Positions 26,140 through 36,713 of a stretch of DNA of 64,000 bases are shown here, one piece after another. The stretch's first letter is position 1. The number at the start of each line of letters is the position of its first letter. The notes beneath the pieces are model-generated. The model ran no database searches and was not told where the DNA came from. It saw only the letters and a program-made list of their open reading frames with translations. This DNA is from Acidovorax sp. Leaf78 (lineage in GTDB: Bacteria > Pseudomonadota > Gammaproteobacteria > Burkholderiales > Burkholderiaceae_C): the NCBI RefSeq assembly GCF_001422735.1, contig NZ_LMLZ01000006.1, positions 109,518-173,517 on the forward strand, read 5' to 3'. A program made the translations under genes and the position numbers.

Positions 26140-26715
26140 ATGATAGGCAAATTGACCGGCACCCTGCTGGAGAAGAACCCCCCGGAAGTGCTGCTGGACT
26201 GCCACGGCGTCGGCTACGAAGTGAATGTGCCCATGAGCACCTTCTACAACCTGCCCGCCGTGGGCGAGCGCGTGAGCCTGCTCACGCAGTTCATCGTGCG
26301 CGAGGATGCGCAGCTGCTGTACGGCTTTGCCACCGCGCCCGAGCGCCAGGCTTTTCGCGAGCTCATCAAGATATCGGGCGTGGGGCCGCGCACGGCGCTG
26401 TCTATCCTGTCGGGCATGGGTGTGTCGGATCTGGCCCAGGCCATCTCACTGCAGGAGGCCGGGCGGCTGGTCAAGGTGCCGGGCATCGGCAAGAAGACGG
26501 CGGAGCGCCTGCTGCTGGAGCTCAAGGGCAAGCTGGGCGCTGACATCGGCGCAACACCGGGCGGGGCGACCAGCGACGCGCAGACAGATATCCTTCAGGC
26601 CTTGCTGGCCTTGGGCTATAACGACAAGGAAGCTGCGGCGGCGCTCAGGGCGCTGCCTGCGGACGTGGGCGTGAGCGACGGGATCAAGCTGGCGTTGAAG
26701 GCGCTGGCGAAATAA
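26140..26715 (+). CDS. ruvA: Holliday junction DNA helicase subunit RuvA
   Basis: 191 residues from ATG 26140, preceded by AAAGGA. OB-fold domain I ([22 protein letters not shown]), tandem HhH motifs in domain II ([14 protein letters not shown] and [21 protein letters not shown]), and the RuvB-binding domain III ([23 protein letters not shown]). The tetramer binds four-way junctions and loads RuvB for branch migration. Unusually, ruvB does not follow directly: a protease gene lies between. Confidence 0.98.
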   Translation: MIGKLTGTLLEKNPPEVLLDCHGVGYEVNVPMSTFYNLPAVGERVSLLTQFIVREDAQLLYGFATAPERQAFRELIKISGVGPRTALSILSGMGVSDLAQAISLQEAGRLVKVPGIGKKTAERLLLELKGKLGADIGATPGGATSDAQTDILQALLALGYNDKEAAAALRALPADVGVSDGIKLALKALAK

Positions 26716-26742
26716 CCACAAAACATTTTTCAAGGGCGAGGT

Positions 26743-28332
26743 ATGTCGATGGATACGAACAAGAGCGCGCGTTTGGCGAAATTGCTGGCGGCAACTGCTG
26801 CCGCGGTGGTGATGGCGGGTTGCGGAGGAGGGGGCGGCGGCGACGCTGCGGCCACCCCGACGCCGGCACCGGTACCTGCGCCGGAACCGACACCGACACC
26901 TGCGCCAGCGCCTACACCCTCGCCTTCGCCTGCTCCTACCCCGGCGCCCACGCCAGCGCCCACTCCGGCGCCAGCGCCCACGACGCCGGTCACTGACCGG
27001 GTCGAGCCCTTCGATACGGGAGAGATTGCGACCAAAAGCGCTGCGGCTGTTGTGACACGCGCCGTGCCTGCGGGACGAGACGTTGCCACTGTGGTCCTGG
27101 GGCCGATAGCCAGTGGCGCGTTGCCAAAGGCATCGGCAGCACTGGGCGCGTCCGAGCCGCAAATCGGCGTTGCGCGCGATGTGCTTGCCCTGGCGAAGGC
27201 TTCCGACCTGTCGGCGAAGCTGCGCTGGACGGACACGGCACGCGGGACGCGCGCAGCGGCGTTCAGTGTCACATCGGAAGGCGCCAAGGGCGTTCGGCTG
27301 GGCCTGCTCGTCCGGGGCTTGCCCGAAGGTGCCGTGCTGCGCTTTTACGCGCAGGCAGGTGGTGCTGCTGCCATGCAGGCCACCGGCGAGCAGATCATGG
27401 CCAGCATCGAACGCAACCTGCAGGCAGGCACCCCCGACGAGGCCGCTCACACGTACTGGAGCCCGGACTTCGGCGGCGCGGAAACCACCGTCGAAATCGA
27501 GATCCCGGCCGCGGCTGCCACCGCCAGCGTCAAGCTGGCCATCCCTCGCCTGTCGCACTACGTGGTGTCGCCCGACGAGGCGCAGTCCCTGGGCCTCGCC
27601 AAGGTAGGCGAATCCGGCACTTGCGAAGTGGATGTGATGTGCAAACCTGAGTTCGCAAGCCAGAGCCGTTCGGTCGTGCGCATGCTGTTCGTGCGCGACG
27701 CGAAGACGTACCTGTGCACCGGCACCCTGCTCAACGATGCGCGCTCGAGCCGCACACCGTACTTGCTCAGTGCCAACCATTGCATCTCCAGCCAGGCGGA
27801 GGCCTCGTCCTTGATGACGGACTGGTTCTACCGGTCATCGGCGTGCAATTCGGGGAGCGTCGGCCCCAGCACCCAGCGCCGTGCGGGTGGCGCCACCCTG
27901 CTGCACTCGGCGGCGACCACCGATACGGCATTCCTGCGCCTGAACGACGCGCCGCCGGCAGGGGTCGTCTATGCCGGCTCTTACTTCGGTACGCTGGACA
28001 CAGGCCATACCCTGGCTGGCGTCCACCATCCCAAGGGAGACCTGCAGAAATTCAGTTCGGGCATCCTTCTGCGCTACAGCAACTGCACGGATGAGCTGTG
28101 CTTCTCAAGCAACGCCGCTGGCGGATCTTTCATGACCGTGGGGTGGCAGCAAGGCGTGACCGAAGGCGGAAGCAGCGGCTCTGCGTTGTTCCACACGCTG
28201 GGCGACAAGCGCTACGTGGTCGGACAGCTGTACGGTGGGGCCTCCAGCTGCCAGGCACCTGCGGGGCTGGACCACTACGGCCGCTTGGATGTCGCCTACC
28301 GCAACGCCATCAAACAGTGGTTGAACCCCTGA
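26743..28332 (+). CDS. Lipoprotein serine endopeptidase, lysyl-endopeptidase-like
   Basis: 529 residues with an AGGGCGAGG ribosome site. Lipobox AAVVMAGC puts the acyl-Cys at about residue 26. A 55-residue Pro/Thr/Ala linker (TPAPAP repeats) extends the protein from the membrane. A beta-rich region (100-280) follows. The trypsin-fold catalytic domain (about 290-528) has YLLSANHCI (His), [10 protein letters not shown] (Asp) and [10 protein letters not shown] (Ser), with six or more Cys residues. Closest fold is the Achromobacter/Lysobacter lysyl endopeptidase group, usually secreted; the lipid anchor is unusual. Inserted between ruvA and ruvB. Confidence 0.88.
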   Translation: MSMDTNKSARLAKLLAATAAAVVMAGCGGGGGGDAAATPTPAPVPAPEPTPTPAPAPTPSPSPAPTPAPTPAPTPAPAPTTPVTDRVEPFDTGEIATKSAAAVVTRAVPAGRDVATVVLGPIASGALPKASAALGASEPQIGVARDVLALAKASDLSAKLRWTDTARGTRAAAFSVTSEGAKGVRLGLLVRGLPEGAVLRFYAQAGGAAAMQATGEQIMASIERNLQAGTPDEAAHTYWSPDFGGAETTVEIEIPAAAATASVKLAIPRLSHYVVSPDEAQSLGLAKVGESGTCEVDVMCKPEFASQSRSVVRMLFVRDAKTYLCTGTLLNDARSSRTPYLLSANHCISSQAEASSLMTDWFYRSSACNSGSVGPSTQRRAGGATLLHSAATTDTAFLRLNDAPPAGVVYAGSYFGTLDTGHTLAGVHHPKGDLQKFSSGILLRYSNCTDELCFSSNAAGGSFMTVGWQQGVTEGGSSGSALFHTLGDKRYVVGQLYGGASSCQAPAGLDHYGRLDVAYRNAIKQWLNP

Positions 28333-28508
28333 GAAAGGCGAGCGCACCCGGTGTTACCCTAGTCTATGCACGCGACGCCCGGCGGGTGCGGCCAAGTCAT
28401 TGGCCGTACGCGCTGTGATCTTGCGTCTTGCAGGGGGCGCAAAAAGCACGGTGCAGTGTTTTGCCGTGCACAGGGTTTGCTCGCATCTTTCCACGACATT
28501 GAGCCCGC

Positions 28509-29570
<1,062 letters not shown>

Positions 29571-29667
29571 GCGGCTCCGGTTGTTGTCCTCCGTCCCCCG
29601 TCTCCCTCGCTCACCCTCTCGCTTTCGCCCATCCTTGCCGCAGCCGTCCAGGCCGCACCACAGAGCC

Positions 29668-30579
29668 ATGGCACCACCGCGCAAGCCAGACAAAAAGAAT
29701 GACCGCCGCCGCCAGCTTCGGGCCGAAGCCCGGGCGCGCGCCGCGCGGGGCTGGGTCAGTGCCAGCGGGGCGGACATCGTTCCCGAGCAACGCTTTTTGA
29801 GGTCCTGCATGTGGGCCTTGCTGGCGGGCACCTTGGCCCTGCACGCGCTGGGCGCGCTCGTCTACGGCCAGCTCTCGGTCTTCGTGCTGGAAGGTTTTGC
29901 CGATCTGCGCGGCCGCGTGGCGGTGTGCGGCGCGATCGCCGAGGCTGCGCTGGCGGTCGGCCTGGCATCGCACGTCGTCGACAGCCGCAGGCCGGGCAGT
30001 GCGGCTGGGGGATGGTCGAGCCGCCTGCTGACGTGGCGAGGCAGCGCTTACATCCTGTTCGCCGTGCTGATACCCGTGACATTCGTGTTGTCCATGGTGG
30101 ACCGACCGCGCTTCTCCATGGACCTGCCCCCGCAGCGCTGGCCGGGGCTGGGCCCGCAATCGGAATGGCTGCTCACGCCCTTGCCCTGGGCCTGGCACTG
30201 GGTGCTGCCGGTGGCCAGCGACCGTTTTCAAGTCTTGTCGTTGGCCGGTGCCGTGTTGGCCGGTTGCCTGGGCGTGTGGTGCACGGCCGGTGCCACCAAG
30301 CGATGGCGCACCGGGTACGCGTTTTATGGCGCGGCGCTGGTGCTGACCGGGTTCTGGGCGCTGGGCGGCGCCCTGTACCACTACACCGCAGGGCGGGGCT
30401 TGATCGCGGTGCAGGAACCACTCATGGTCGCCCTGCTGAAGGCGCGGCCCGGCTGGTACAACGCCGACACGCTACTGTGGCTGCTCAGCGGGGGATTTTT
30501 CACCCTGGCGGGCGTGCTGTTCATTGCGGGTGCGGTGTATGTTCCGTCCGCAGCGCTGGCCCGCACGTGGTCACATTAG
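29668..30579 (+). CDS. Hypothetical multi-spanning membrane protein
   Basis: 303 residues from ATG 29668 (MAPPRKPDKKND); the open frame extends upstream from a TTG but lacks protein-like sequence. The N-terminal 30 residues are highly basic and cytoplasmic. Six or so hydrophobic helices follow (about 45-70, 80-100, 120-140, 180-200, 215-235, 265-290). No family recognised. Its 3' end overlaps the convergent desaturase gene by 59 bp, so the last 19 codons are shared on opposite strands. Confidence 0.65.
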   Translation: MAPPRKPDKKNDRRRQLRAEARARAARGWVSASGADIVPEQRFLRSCMWALLAGTLALHALGALVYGQLSVFVLEGFADLRGRVAVCGAIAEAALAVGLASHVVDSRRPGSAAGGWSSRLLTWRGSAYILFAVLIPVTFVLSMVDRPRFSMDLPPQRWPGLGPQSEWLLTPLPWAWHWVLPVASDRFQVLSLAGAVLAGCLGVWCTAGATKRWRTGYAFYGAALVLTGFWALGGALYHYTAGRGLIAVQEPLMVALLKARPGWYNADTLLWLLSGGFFTLAGVLFIAGAVYVPSAALARTWSH

Positions 30580-32350
30580 CCACGGCAGCAACAGGCGCAG
30601 CGACCGGCAGGCCATCAGGCGCCGTTGCCGCCTTCAGCACCCCCGCCACGATGCACGCCTGCGCCGCGTAGTAGGTGCCCAGCACCCACACCTGCGACCA
30701 CGGCAGGGGCGACACGAAGCGGTGCGTGGCCAGCAGCGAGTCGCTGAGCATGAAGAACGCCGCACCCACCGCCACCAGCACCGCCGCCCTGTCGCGCAGC
30801 ACGCTGGCCCGCCCGATGGCCTGCGCGGCCATCAGCGCGATCACCAGTACGTACGCTGCCACCGGCCCCCGCAGCGCGGCCGGCAGGCCGCCCGTCCACA
30901 AGAAGGCGTACATCGCTACGCCCACACCCAACGTGGCCGCCAGCGCTCCGCGGTGTGGAAACCACCGCTGGCCGGTCTTGAACAGTGCCACATAGAACAG
31001 GTGGGCGATCAAGAAACTCACCAGCCCCGGGATGAAGAAGCCCTCGACCATCAAAAACACATCCCCCGCCAGCGACCCCACCAGCGCGGCGCCCAGCAGC
31101 ACCCAGGTTTTGGAGTCAAATCGGACCATGCCGCGCAACTGATAAGAGCTAGCAGCTACCAAAAGAATAGCAATCGCCATGGTGAGCGGCTTGAACACCC
31201 AGTGCCACTGCACGAACCCCAGCGCACTGGTGGCCGTGGCCAGCGCGCCGCTTTGCAGCACCAGCGCCATCAGCATGCCGATGCGCCCCTGCATCACCGC
31301 GCCCAGCGCCCACTGCGCCACCAGCAGCGTGGCAAACCAGACCGCGTTCTCGGCCAGGGGCGCGCTGTCGGCCCGCCACAAAAAGGCCGCCACGCCCGCG
31401 AGCATCAGCGTGAACTGCACCAGCGCAAACCACTGCACCGCGCGCGACATCGGCGGGTGATACGGAGTCATCTGCGCCATGCTGAACGCGGGCTTGGGAA
31501 AGCGCGCCGCCAGATCGGCCGGCCGCCAGCCCGGGGGCTTGATCCACACCCGAAGCTTGTCGGCCCAGCTGCGCGCATGCCAGCTGTCGTGCGCCAGGCC
31601 CGCGTACACCTGGGCGTTGGCCCACAGCGGGTCCCAACTGTTGAGCAGGCCGCGCGTGCCGTACACGCAGCGGTCCTGGTCGTCTTCTTCCTTGAAGGTG
31701 CCGAACATCCGGTCCCACACGATAAGGATGCCGCCGTAGTTCTTGTCCAGGTAGGCGTCGTTCACGGCGTGGTGCGCGCGGTGGTTGCTGGGGCTGCAGA
31801 ACCAGCGGTCGAACCAACCGAGCTTGCCCACCTGCTCGGTGTGCACCCAGAACTGGTAGAGCAGATCGACCAGGGCCACCACCGCAAACACCAGCGGCGG
31901 CACGCCCGCCAGCGCCATGGGCACATAGAACACCCAGCCCAGCAGCGCGCCCGAGCTGGTCTGGCGCAGCGCGGTGGACAGGTTGTAGTCCTGGCTCTGG
32001 TGGTGCACCGCATGCGCCGCCCACAGCACCGCCGACTCGTGCCCCATGCGGTGCAGCCAGTAGTAGCAAAAATCGTAGAACACCAGCGCCAGCAGCCAGC
32101 CCGGCAGGCTGGTCCAGAACGCATCGCTGCGCCACAGGGCCACGTGCTCGAACAACGCGGTGTAGATGCCGATGCGCAGCAGCCGCGTGAACACCGCGCT
32201 CGTCTGGCTCAGCATGCCCAGGCTGATGCTGCTGACCGCGTCGGCCAGGCGGTAGGTGTTGCGCTGGCGCTTGTAGCCGACGGCCAGCTCGATGGCGATC
32301 AGGACGAAGAAGACAGGGGTGGCAAGGACGATGATCTGGCTGGGGCTCAT
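30521..32350 (-). CDS. Fusion: sterol-desaturase-family hydroxylase + YhhN (lysoplasmalogenase-like)
   Basis: 609 residues. The first half (about 1-300) is a fatty acid hydroxylase/sterol desaturase with the three His clusters HRMGH, HAVHH and HRAHH, plus a WVHTEQVG segment, and membrane helices. The second half (about 385-590) is a YhhN/TMEM86 domain: eight helices with SLAGDVFLMVEGFFIPGLVSF and ATHRFVSPLPWSQ. TMEM86 proteins cleave the vinyl-ether bond of lysoplasmalogens; the family lacks a simple motif. A degenerate dispersed repeat encodes the residues at the domain joint. The product could be an ether-lipid or sterol-like lipid modifying protein. Confidence 0.9.
   Translation of the reverse strand: MSPSQIIVLATPVFFVLIAIELAVGYKRQRNTYRLADAVSSISLGMLSQTSAVFTRLLRIGIYTALFEHVALWRSDAFWTSLPGWLLALVFYDFCYYWLHRMGHESAVLWAAHAVHHQSQDYNLSTALRQTSSGALLGWVFYVPMALAGVPPLVFAVVALVDLLYQFWVHTEQVGKLGWFDRWFCSPSNHRAHHAVNDAYLDKNYGGILIVWDRMFGTFKEEDDQDRCVYGTRGLLNSWDPLWANAQVYAGLAHDSWHARSWADKLRVWIKPPGWRPADLAARFPKPAFSMAQMTPYHPPMSRAVQWFALVQFTLMLAGVAAFLWRADSAPLAENAVWFATLLVAQWALGAVMQGRIGMLMALVLQSGALATATSALGFVQWHWVFKPLTMAIAILLVAASSYQLRGMVRFDSKTWVLLGAALVGSLAGDVFLMVEGFFIPGLVSFLIAHLFYVALFKTGQRWFPHRGALAATLGVGVAMYAFLWTGGLPAALRGPVAAYVLVIALMAAQAIGRASVLRDRAAVLVAVGAAFFMLSDSLLATHRFVSPLPWSQVWVLGTYYAAQACIVAGVLKAATAPDGLPVAAPVAAVANVTTCGPALRTEHTPHPQ
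31144..31174 (+). repeat. Dispersed repeat copy inside a gene (domain joint)
   Basis: AAGAGCTAGCAGCTACCAAA, then AGAATAGCAA. It matches the AGCGCTAGCAGCTAT...ATAGCA half of the dispersed repeat. On the coding strand it gives the residues AIAILLVAASSYQL, which fall exactly between the desaturase and YhhN halves. Confidence 0.55.
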
Positions 32351-32387
32351 GGCGGCGAGACAAAGAGTTCGCCGATTCTTGCCCCGA

Positions 32388-33596
32388 TCAGGTCAGCGCG
32401 CCCCTGGCATCTACCCGGATGATCCGCTCCACCACGCCCATCGCGAGGCCACCGCGCACGCCGATCATGAAGTCGTGCAGGTTGACCGTGGGGTCGCAGT
32501 GGCCGGGAATGAGCCACAGCATGCGGCCGAGGGCCGGCAGGCGGGACTTGGGGCTGTCGGGGTGCAGGATGCCGTGCTCGTCGCCGCCGTTGGCGTAGCG
32601 CAGGCCGCGGTCGGGCGGCAGCAGGGCCACGGTGGGCAGGCCGGAGTCGATGGCGTGGCTCTTGTGGCCCGCGTCGCACACGGCGTGCACGTTCTCGCGC
32701 ACCGACACCACCTGGGTCTTGATGAACAGCGCGTGCTCGAAGGCGGGCTGCGCCGGCTCGCGCTCGTTGCGGGCGTAGTCGGCGTCCATGAAGAGGAAGG
32801 AGCCCGCCTGCAGCTCGCCGTACACGCCGCTGGCCGCCTCGTGCACCAGCGTGCCGGTGCCCGATCCGGTGATGAGCGGCACGGGCACGCCGGCGGCTTC
32901 GATCAGGTCGCGGGTGTGGCTGGCGGCGCGCACCACGGCAGCCATGGCTTCGCGCCGGTCGGTGGCGCCCGGCAGGTGCTGGGCACGGCCGTGGTAGGCC
33001 TGCAGGCCCGCAAAGCGCAGCCCCCGGCTGCGTGCCACGGCCAGCGCCAGGGGCACGGCGGCCTCGCCGGGCGGCACGCCGCAGCGGCCCTGGCCCACGT
33101 CGATCTCCACGAACACATCGATCAGCGTGCTGTCGCCGGCCGCCCAGTGGCCTTCGCGCGGCAGGGGCATGCCGATCTGGGCGATGGTCTCGGCCAGCCG
33201 CTCGATGCCTTCAAGGTGGTCCACCGCAATCGCCAGCCGGCCGCCGCGCGCCGCCAGCAGGGCGGCCAGGCGCGCCACGCGCTGCAGCTTGGGCATGGCC
33301 ACCACCTGGTTGCTGATGTAGATGTCGTTCACGCCGCCAGCGGCCAGGGCCTCGGCCTCGGCCACCTTCTGCACGCACACGCCCTGCGCGCCGGCCCGCT
33401 GCATCAGCAGGGCCAGCTCGGCGCTCTTGTGCATCTTGGCGTGCGGGCGCCAGCGCACCTGGTGCTTGCGCGCGAAGTCGGCCATGCGCTGGATGTTGCG
33501 GTCCATGGCGTCCAGGTCGACCACCAGCGAGGGCGTATCGATCAGGTCCACCCGTTGGCCGATGGACGCCTTCAGTGCCTCAGGAATGGGTTTCAT
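32388..33596 (-). CDS. PLP-dependent D-threonine aldolase/D-serine dehydratase-like enzyme
   Basis: 402 residues. Alanine-racemase-fold N-terminal barrel: DTPSLVVDLDAMDRNIQRM, then RPHAKMHKS with the PLP-Lys in the second part, and GLQAYHGRAQH. The C-terminal Greek-key domain ends with the metal-site sequence LIPGHCDPTVNLHDFM (His and Cys ligands). Members are D-threonine aldolases or D-serine/hydroxyaspartate dehydratases, and the sequence alone does not separate them. The 33580 end of the next gene overlaps its start by 17 bp. Confidence 0.9.
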   Translation of the reverse strand: MKPIPEALKASIGQRVDLIDTPSLVVDLDAMDRNIQRMADFARKHQVRWRPHAKMHKSAELALLMQRAGAQGVCVQKVAEAEALAAGGVNDIYISNQVVAMPKLQRVARLAALLAARGGRLAIAVDHLEGIERLAETIAQIGMPLPREGHWAAGDSTLIDVFVEIDVGQGRCGVPPGEAAVPLALAVARSRGLRFAGLQAYHGRAQHLPGATDRREAMAAVVRAASHTRDLIEAAGVPVPLITGSGTGTLVHEAASGVYGELQAGSFLFMDADYARNEREPAQPAFEHALFIKTQVVSVRENVHAVCDAGHKSHAIDSGLPTVALLPPDRGLRYANGGDEHGILHPDSPKSRLPALGRMLWLIPGHCDPTVNLHDFMIGVRGGLAMGVVERIIRVDARGALT

Positions 33597-34221
33597 CGCG
33601 CACCGCGTTGTCGTCCAGGTGTTGCGTGTCGGCCCAGCCCACCAGGGTGAGGCCGTCCGGGGTCCACAGCAGGCGGTTGATGGCGGCGTTCGACAGCTGC
33701 CAGGTGCGCGGCGCCTGGGTCTCCTGGCGCGTGGCCAGGCGGTACAGCACGTCGAGCACGCCGCCGTGCGCCACCAGCAGGATCTGCTCGCCCGCGTGCG
33801 GTGCGGCCAGCGCCATCACCGTGCGCTCGATGCGCTCGCGCAAGGTCACCAGCGACTCGCCGCCCTCGGGTGTGTAGTGCGGGTCGCGCTTGCGCCAGCG
33901 GCGCGCGTCGTCAGGCAGCTCGGCCTCGATCTCGGCGAAGGTGCGGCCCTGGAAGTGGCCGAAGCTGCGCTCGCGCAGGCCCGGCACGGTGGTCAGCGGC
34001 GCGCCGGTGGTGCGCTGCACCGCCTGCGCCGTGGCGTGGGCGCGCTGCAGGTCGCTGGTGTAGATGGCGGCAAAGCTCTCGCCGGCCAGCGCCTGGCCCA
34101 GCTGCTCGGCCTGCCACAGGCCGGTGTCGTTGAGGGGGATGTCCAGGTGGCCCTGGATGCGGGTGTCCACGTTCCAGGCGGTTTCTCCGTGGCGGACGGC
34201 AACGATGCGGGTGGCGTGCAT
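33580..34221 (-). CDS. Histidine phosphatase (phosphoglycerate mutase-like)
   Basis: 213 residues from ATG 34221. RHG motif VAVRHGETAWN (catalytic His at about residue 11), the second His in LLVAHGGVLDVL, and YTSDLQRAHATAQ. The family (GpmB/CobC/PhoE) acts on small phosphomonoesters rather than being a true cofactor-dependent mutase. Overlaps the next gene by 17 bp; likely an operon with the PLP enzyme. Confidence 0.92.
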   Translation of the reverse strand: MHATRIVAVRHGETAWNVDTRIQGHLDIPLNDTGLWQAEQLGQALAGESFAAIYTSDLQRAHATAQAVQRTTGAPLTTVPGLRERSFGHFQGRTFAEIEAELPDDARRWRKRDPHYTPEGGESLVTLRERIERTVMALAAPHAGEQILLVAHGGVLDVLYRLATRQETQAPRTWQLSNAAINRLLWTPDGLTLVGWADTQHLDDNAVRDETHS

Positions 34222-34286
34222 GCGGGCGGTGGTGTGGGGCGTGTGGGGTTGAAAGGGGCAGCGCCGGTGCGTGCGGTGCGGCGCGG

Positions 34287-34934
34287 TCAGCGCACGGTGC
34301 CGGGCACGGCGGCGGGCATGGGCGCCAGGGACTGGCGCACCAGCCGCGGGCCTTGGGGCGGCTGCGGAAAGCCGCTGAGCGCGGCGTCGAACAGCACGCC
34401 GTACACGGCAGGGTCGCTCACCCACACGTCCTCGTGCACGGCGGAGGTCTCGTACACCACGGCCTGCGTGGCGGCGTCGCGCAGCACGATGCTCACGGCG
34501 CGGCGGTGCAGCGGCGTGGGCTCGTAGAAGCCCCAGCCGCCGTACAGGCCAACGCCCCGCCCGTGCCAGCCGCCAAAGCCCCAGCCCCAGGGCGAGGGGC
34601 CGTATCCGTAGGGCCCATAGGGGCGGAACGGGTCCGCGCGCGGCACCAGGTCGGCCTGCACGCCGACCTGGGCCAGCAGCTTGGGCGCGGCGTCGTCGCG
34701 GCGCAGGCCGGCGCGGCCCAGCGACTGCTCGGCCAGGGCCATGATCGGGTCGAACGAGGGCATCTGCTGCGACGGCAGGCGCTCGATGCGGTAGGTGGCG
34801 GGCGTGGGAATGGCCTGCAGGGTCGAAAAGCTCTGCACCTGGCCTTCGACCAGGCGCGGGCCGGTGCTGCAACCGGCAAGGACGGCCGCTGCTGTGGCGC
34901 ACAGCAGGGCGACGGAGAGGGAGCGGCGCATCAT
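34287..34934 (-). CDS. DUF4136 lipoprotein
   Basis: 215 residues from ATG 34934 with an AAGGAGA site. Signal peptide with lipobox AAVLAGC (Cys at about 22). A Tyr/Gly/Pro-rich loop (PYGPYGYGPSPWGWGFGG) sits mid-protein and the typical RRAVSIVLRDAATQAVVYE strand follows. The DUF4136 family is found in outer-membrane or periplasmic lipoproteins of unknown function. 62 bp after ttcA in the same direction; may be co-transcribed. Confidence 0.85.
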   Translation of the reverse strand: MMRRSLSVALLCATAAAVLAGCSTGPRLVEGQVQSFSTLQAIPTPATYRIERLPSQQMPSFDPIMALAEQSLGRAGLRRDDAAPKLLAQVGVQADLVPRADPFRPYGPYGYGPSPWGWGFGGWHGRGVGLYGGWGFYEPTPLHRRAVSIVLRDAATQAVVYETSAVHEDVWVSDPAVYGVLFDAALSGFPQPPQGPRLVRQSLAPMPAAVPGTVR

Positions 34935-34996
34935 GGTGAGAGTCTCCTTGGGCGGGGTAACAGGATCCCGGTGAGAGTGCGCCCGGCCCCGGAGGT

Positions 34997-35983
34997 TCAC
35001 GACAGTGTTACCACTTGCACGCCGCCCATGCCCGGCAGCGATGGCGCCGAGAACTCTTCCTTGTCGAAAGCCTTGTCGCCGTCTTCGCTGGCCACGCCCG
35101 TGGCCCGGGCGTTCTTGAAGTCGAACAAACCGCCGTCGAGCAGGTGCGAAGGCACCACGTTCTGCAGCGCGTTGAACATGTTCTCCACGCGGCCGGGGAA
35201 TTTCTTGTCCCATTCGCGCAGCATCTCGCCCACCTGCTTGCGCTGCAGGTTCTCCTGGCTGCCGCACAGGTTGCACGGGATGATGGGGAAGTCGCGGTGC
35301 GCGGACCAGCGCGCGGTGTCCTTCTCGGCCACGTAGGCCAGCGGGCGGATCACCACGTGCCTGCCGTCGTCGCTGACCAGTTTGGGCGGCATGCTCTTCA
35401 TCTTGCCGCCGAAGAACATGTTGAGCAGCAGCGTCTGCAGGATGTCGTCGCGGTGGTGGCCTAGCGCGATCTTGGTGCAGCCCAGCTCGTCGGCCACGCG
35501 GTACAGGATGCCCCGGCGCAGGCGGCTGCACAGGCTGCAGGTGGTCTTGCCTTCGGGCACCAGCTTCTTGACGATGCTGTAGGTGTCCTCGTTCTCGATG
35601 TGGAAGGGCACGCCGGTGGTCTTCAAGTACTCGGGCAGCACGTGCTCGGGAAAGCCGGGCTGCTTCTGGTCCAGGTTGACCGCCACCAGGTCGAAATGGA
35701 TGGGCGCGCGGGCCTTGAGCTTGAGCAGGATGTCCAGCAGGGTGTAGCTGTCCTTGCCGCCGGACATGCACACCATGACCTTGTCGCCTTCTTCGATCAT
35801 GTTGAAGTCGACGATGGCCTTGCCCACCTCGCGGCACAGGCGCTTTTCGAGCTTGTGGGTCTCGCGCTCGATCTTCAGGCGCGCCGGGCCCGCTGCGGCC
35901 AGGGCATCGGCGCCCGTCGCTGCCGCTTCGGGGGGCTCGGCGGTCCAGCCGGCCTGGGGGGTGTCGTTCATCACTGCGCTCAT
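34997..35983 (-). CDS. ttcA: tRNA 2-thiocytidine biosynthesis protein TtcA
   Basis: 328 residues from MSAVMNDT at 35983. PP-loop [15 protein letters not shown], two CxxC pairs ([13 protein letters not shown] and [13 protein letters not shown]) that ligate the Fe-S cluster, and [14 protein letters not shown]. Makes s2C32 in certain tRNAs. The N-terminal about 35 residues are variable and Ala-rich, so the exact start is less certain. Confidence 0.95.
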   Translation of the reverse strand: MSAVMNDTPQAGWTAEPPEAAATGADALAAAGPARLKIERETHKLEKRLCREVGKAIVDFNMIEEGDKVMVCMSGGKDSYTLLDILLKLKARAPIHFDLVAVNLDQKQPGFPEHVLPEYLKTTGVPFHIENEDTYSIVKKLVPEGKTTCSLCSRLRRGILYRVADELGCTKIALGHHRDDILQTLLLNMFFGGKMKSMPPKLVSDDGRHVVIRPLAYVAEKDTARWSAHRDFPIIPCNLCGSQENLQRKQVGEMLREWDKKFPGRVENMFNALQNVVPSHLLDGGLFDFKNARATGVASEDGDKAFDKEEFSAPSLPGMGGVQVVTLS

Positions 35984-36142
35984 GGGATGGGGCTCTGGGG
36001 TCGGGTAAAGCGGTGCCGCGGGGCGCAAGGGTGGTGCGCACGGGCGGTGCCAAAAGGCGTCAACAAGCCCTCAATTGTCGGTGAAACCGCCGTGCCGTGG
36101 GGTAGGGCGGGCTCTCCAGGGGGGCGTTCTGCGCCCAGGGGG

Positions 36143-36571
36143 CTATTTTCGCGCCTTGGGCCGCCTGTCGTCACAGGGGCTGCTGCTGCTCTGCGGCTCA
36201 GCAGCGCTGGCACGCGCGGTCAGCCACAGGCGCAGCTCGCGCTTGCCCTTGGCATTGGCGCTGCGCCAGGCGTCGCGCGCCAGCGCCACAAAGCGTTCCT
36301 CGGCCGGGTCGGGGTGCTCGGTGGCGTGCTGGGCATCCAGCCAGCCGATGTCCACGCGCGCATGCCGCTCGATCTGCCGCGCCAGCGTGTCGCCGATGGG
36401 GCGGGCGCTCTTGATCTGGCTCCACATGCTGGGCGATATCTCCAGCGAGGCGGCAAACGCCTGGTCCAGCCCCTTGGCGGGCTTGCCGGCGGCGATCTGT
36501 TGTTCGAGAAAAAGGCGGTGCAGGGCCAGCACATTGGTGCGGCGGGTCACGGTGGTGGGCGGCGGGGTCAC
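36143..36571 (-). CDS. Small HTH-containing protein
   Basis: 142 residues. A helical N-terminal unit (FLEQQIAAGKPAKGLDQAFAASL) followed by LEISPSMWSQIKSARPIGDTLARQIERH has the spacing of a Cro/XRE HTH with the recognition helix around SPSMWSQIKSARPIG. The remaining C-terminal region is charged and low in complexity. It looks like a DNA-binding regulator but no named family fits. The divergent palindrome and ORF described next suggest auto- and cross-regulation. Confidence 0.6.
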   Translation of the reverse strand: MTPPPTTVTRRTNVLALHRLFLEQQIAAGKPAKGLDQAFAASLEISPSMWSQIKSARPIGDTLARQIERHARVDIGWLDAQHATEHPDPAEERFVALARDAWRSANAKGKRELRLWLTARASAAEPQSSSSPCDDRRPKARK

Positions 36572-36622
36572 AAAGAAAAAACAACAGACGCAAAAAAAGC
36601 GGGTACGGGGCGTTGACCGGAG

Positions 36623-36639
36623 TGTAAAGACTATTTACA
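36623..36639 (+). promoter_or_regulatory. TGTAAA-N5-TTTACA palindrome in divergent gap
   Basis: TGTAAA (36623-36628), GACTA, TTTACA (36634-36639) are exact arms. GACCG at about 36615 and CGGTC about 24 nt after it extend the symmetry. It lies 51 bp upstream of the HTH gene and 74 bp upstream of the next ORF. A good operator candidate for the HTH protein. Confidence 0.5.
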
Positions 36640-36713
36640 GTCCACGGTCATCAGGACTCCATGTCCTCGTCCCCTTTCCATACGAACACGCCGACCACCG
36701 CCGAGAGACCGCC

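Noticed and set aside
30524-32422. 632-codon open frame on the plus strand
   Set aside because: Antisense to the desaturase-YhhN gene; no recognisable protein features.
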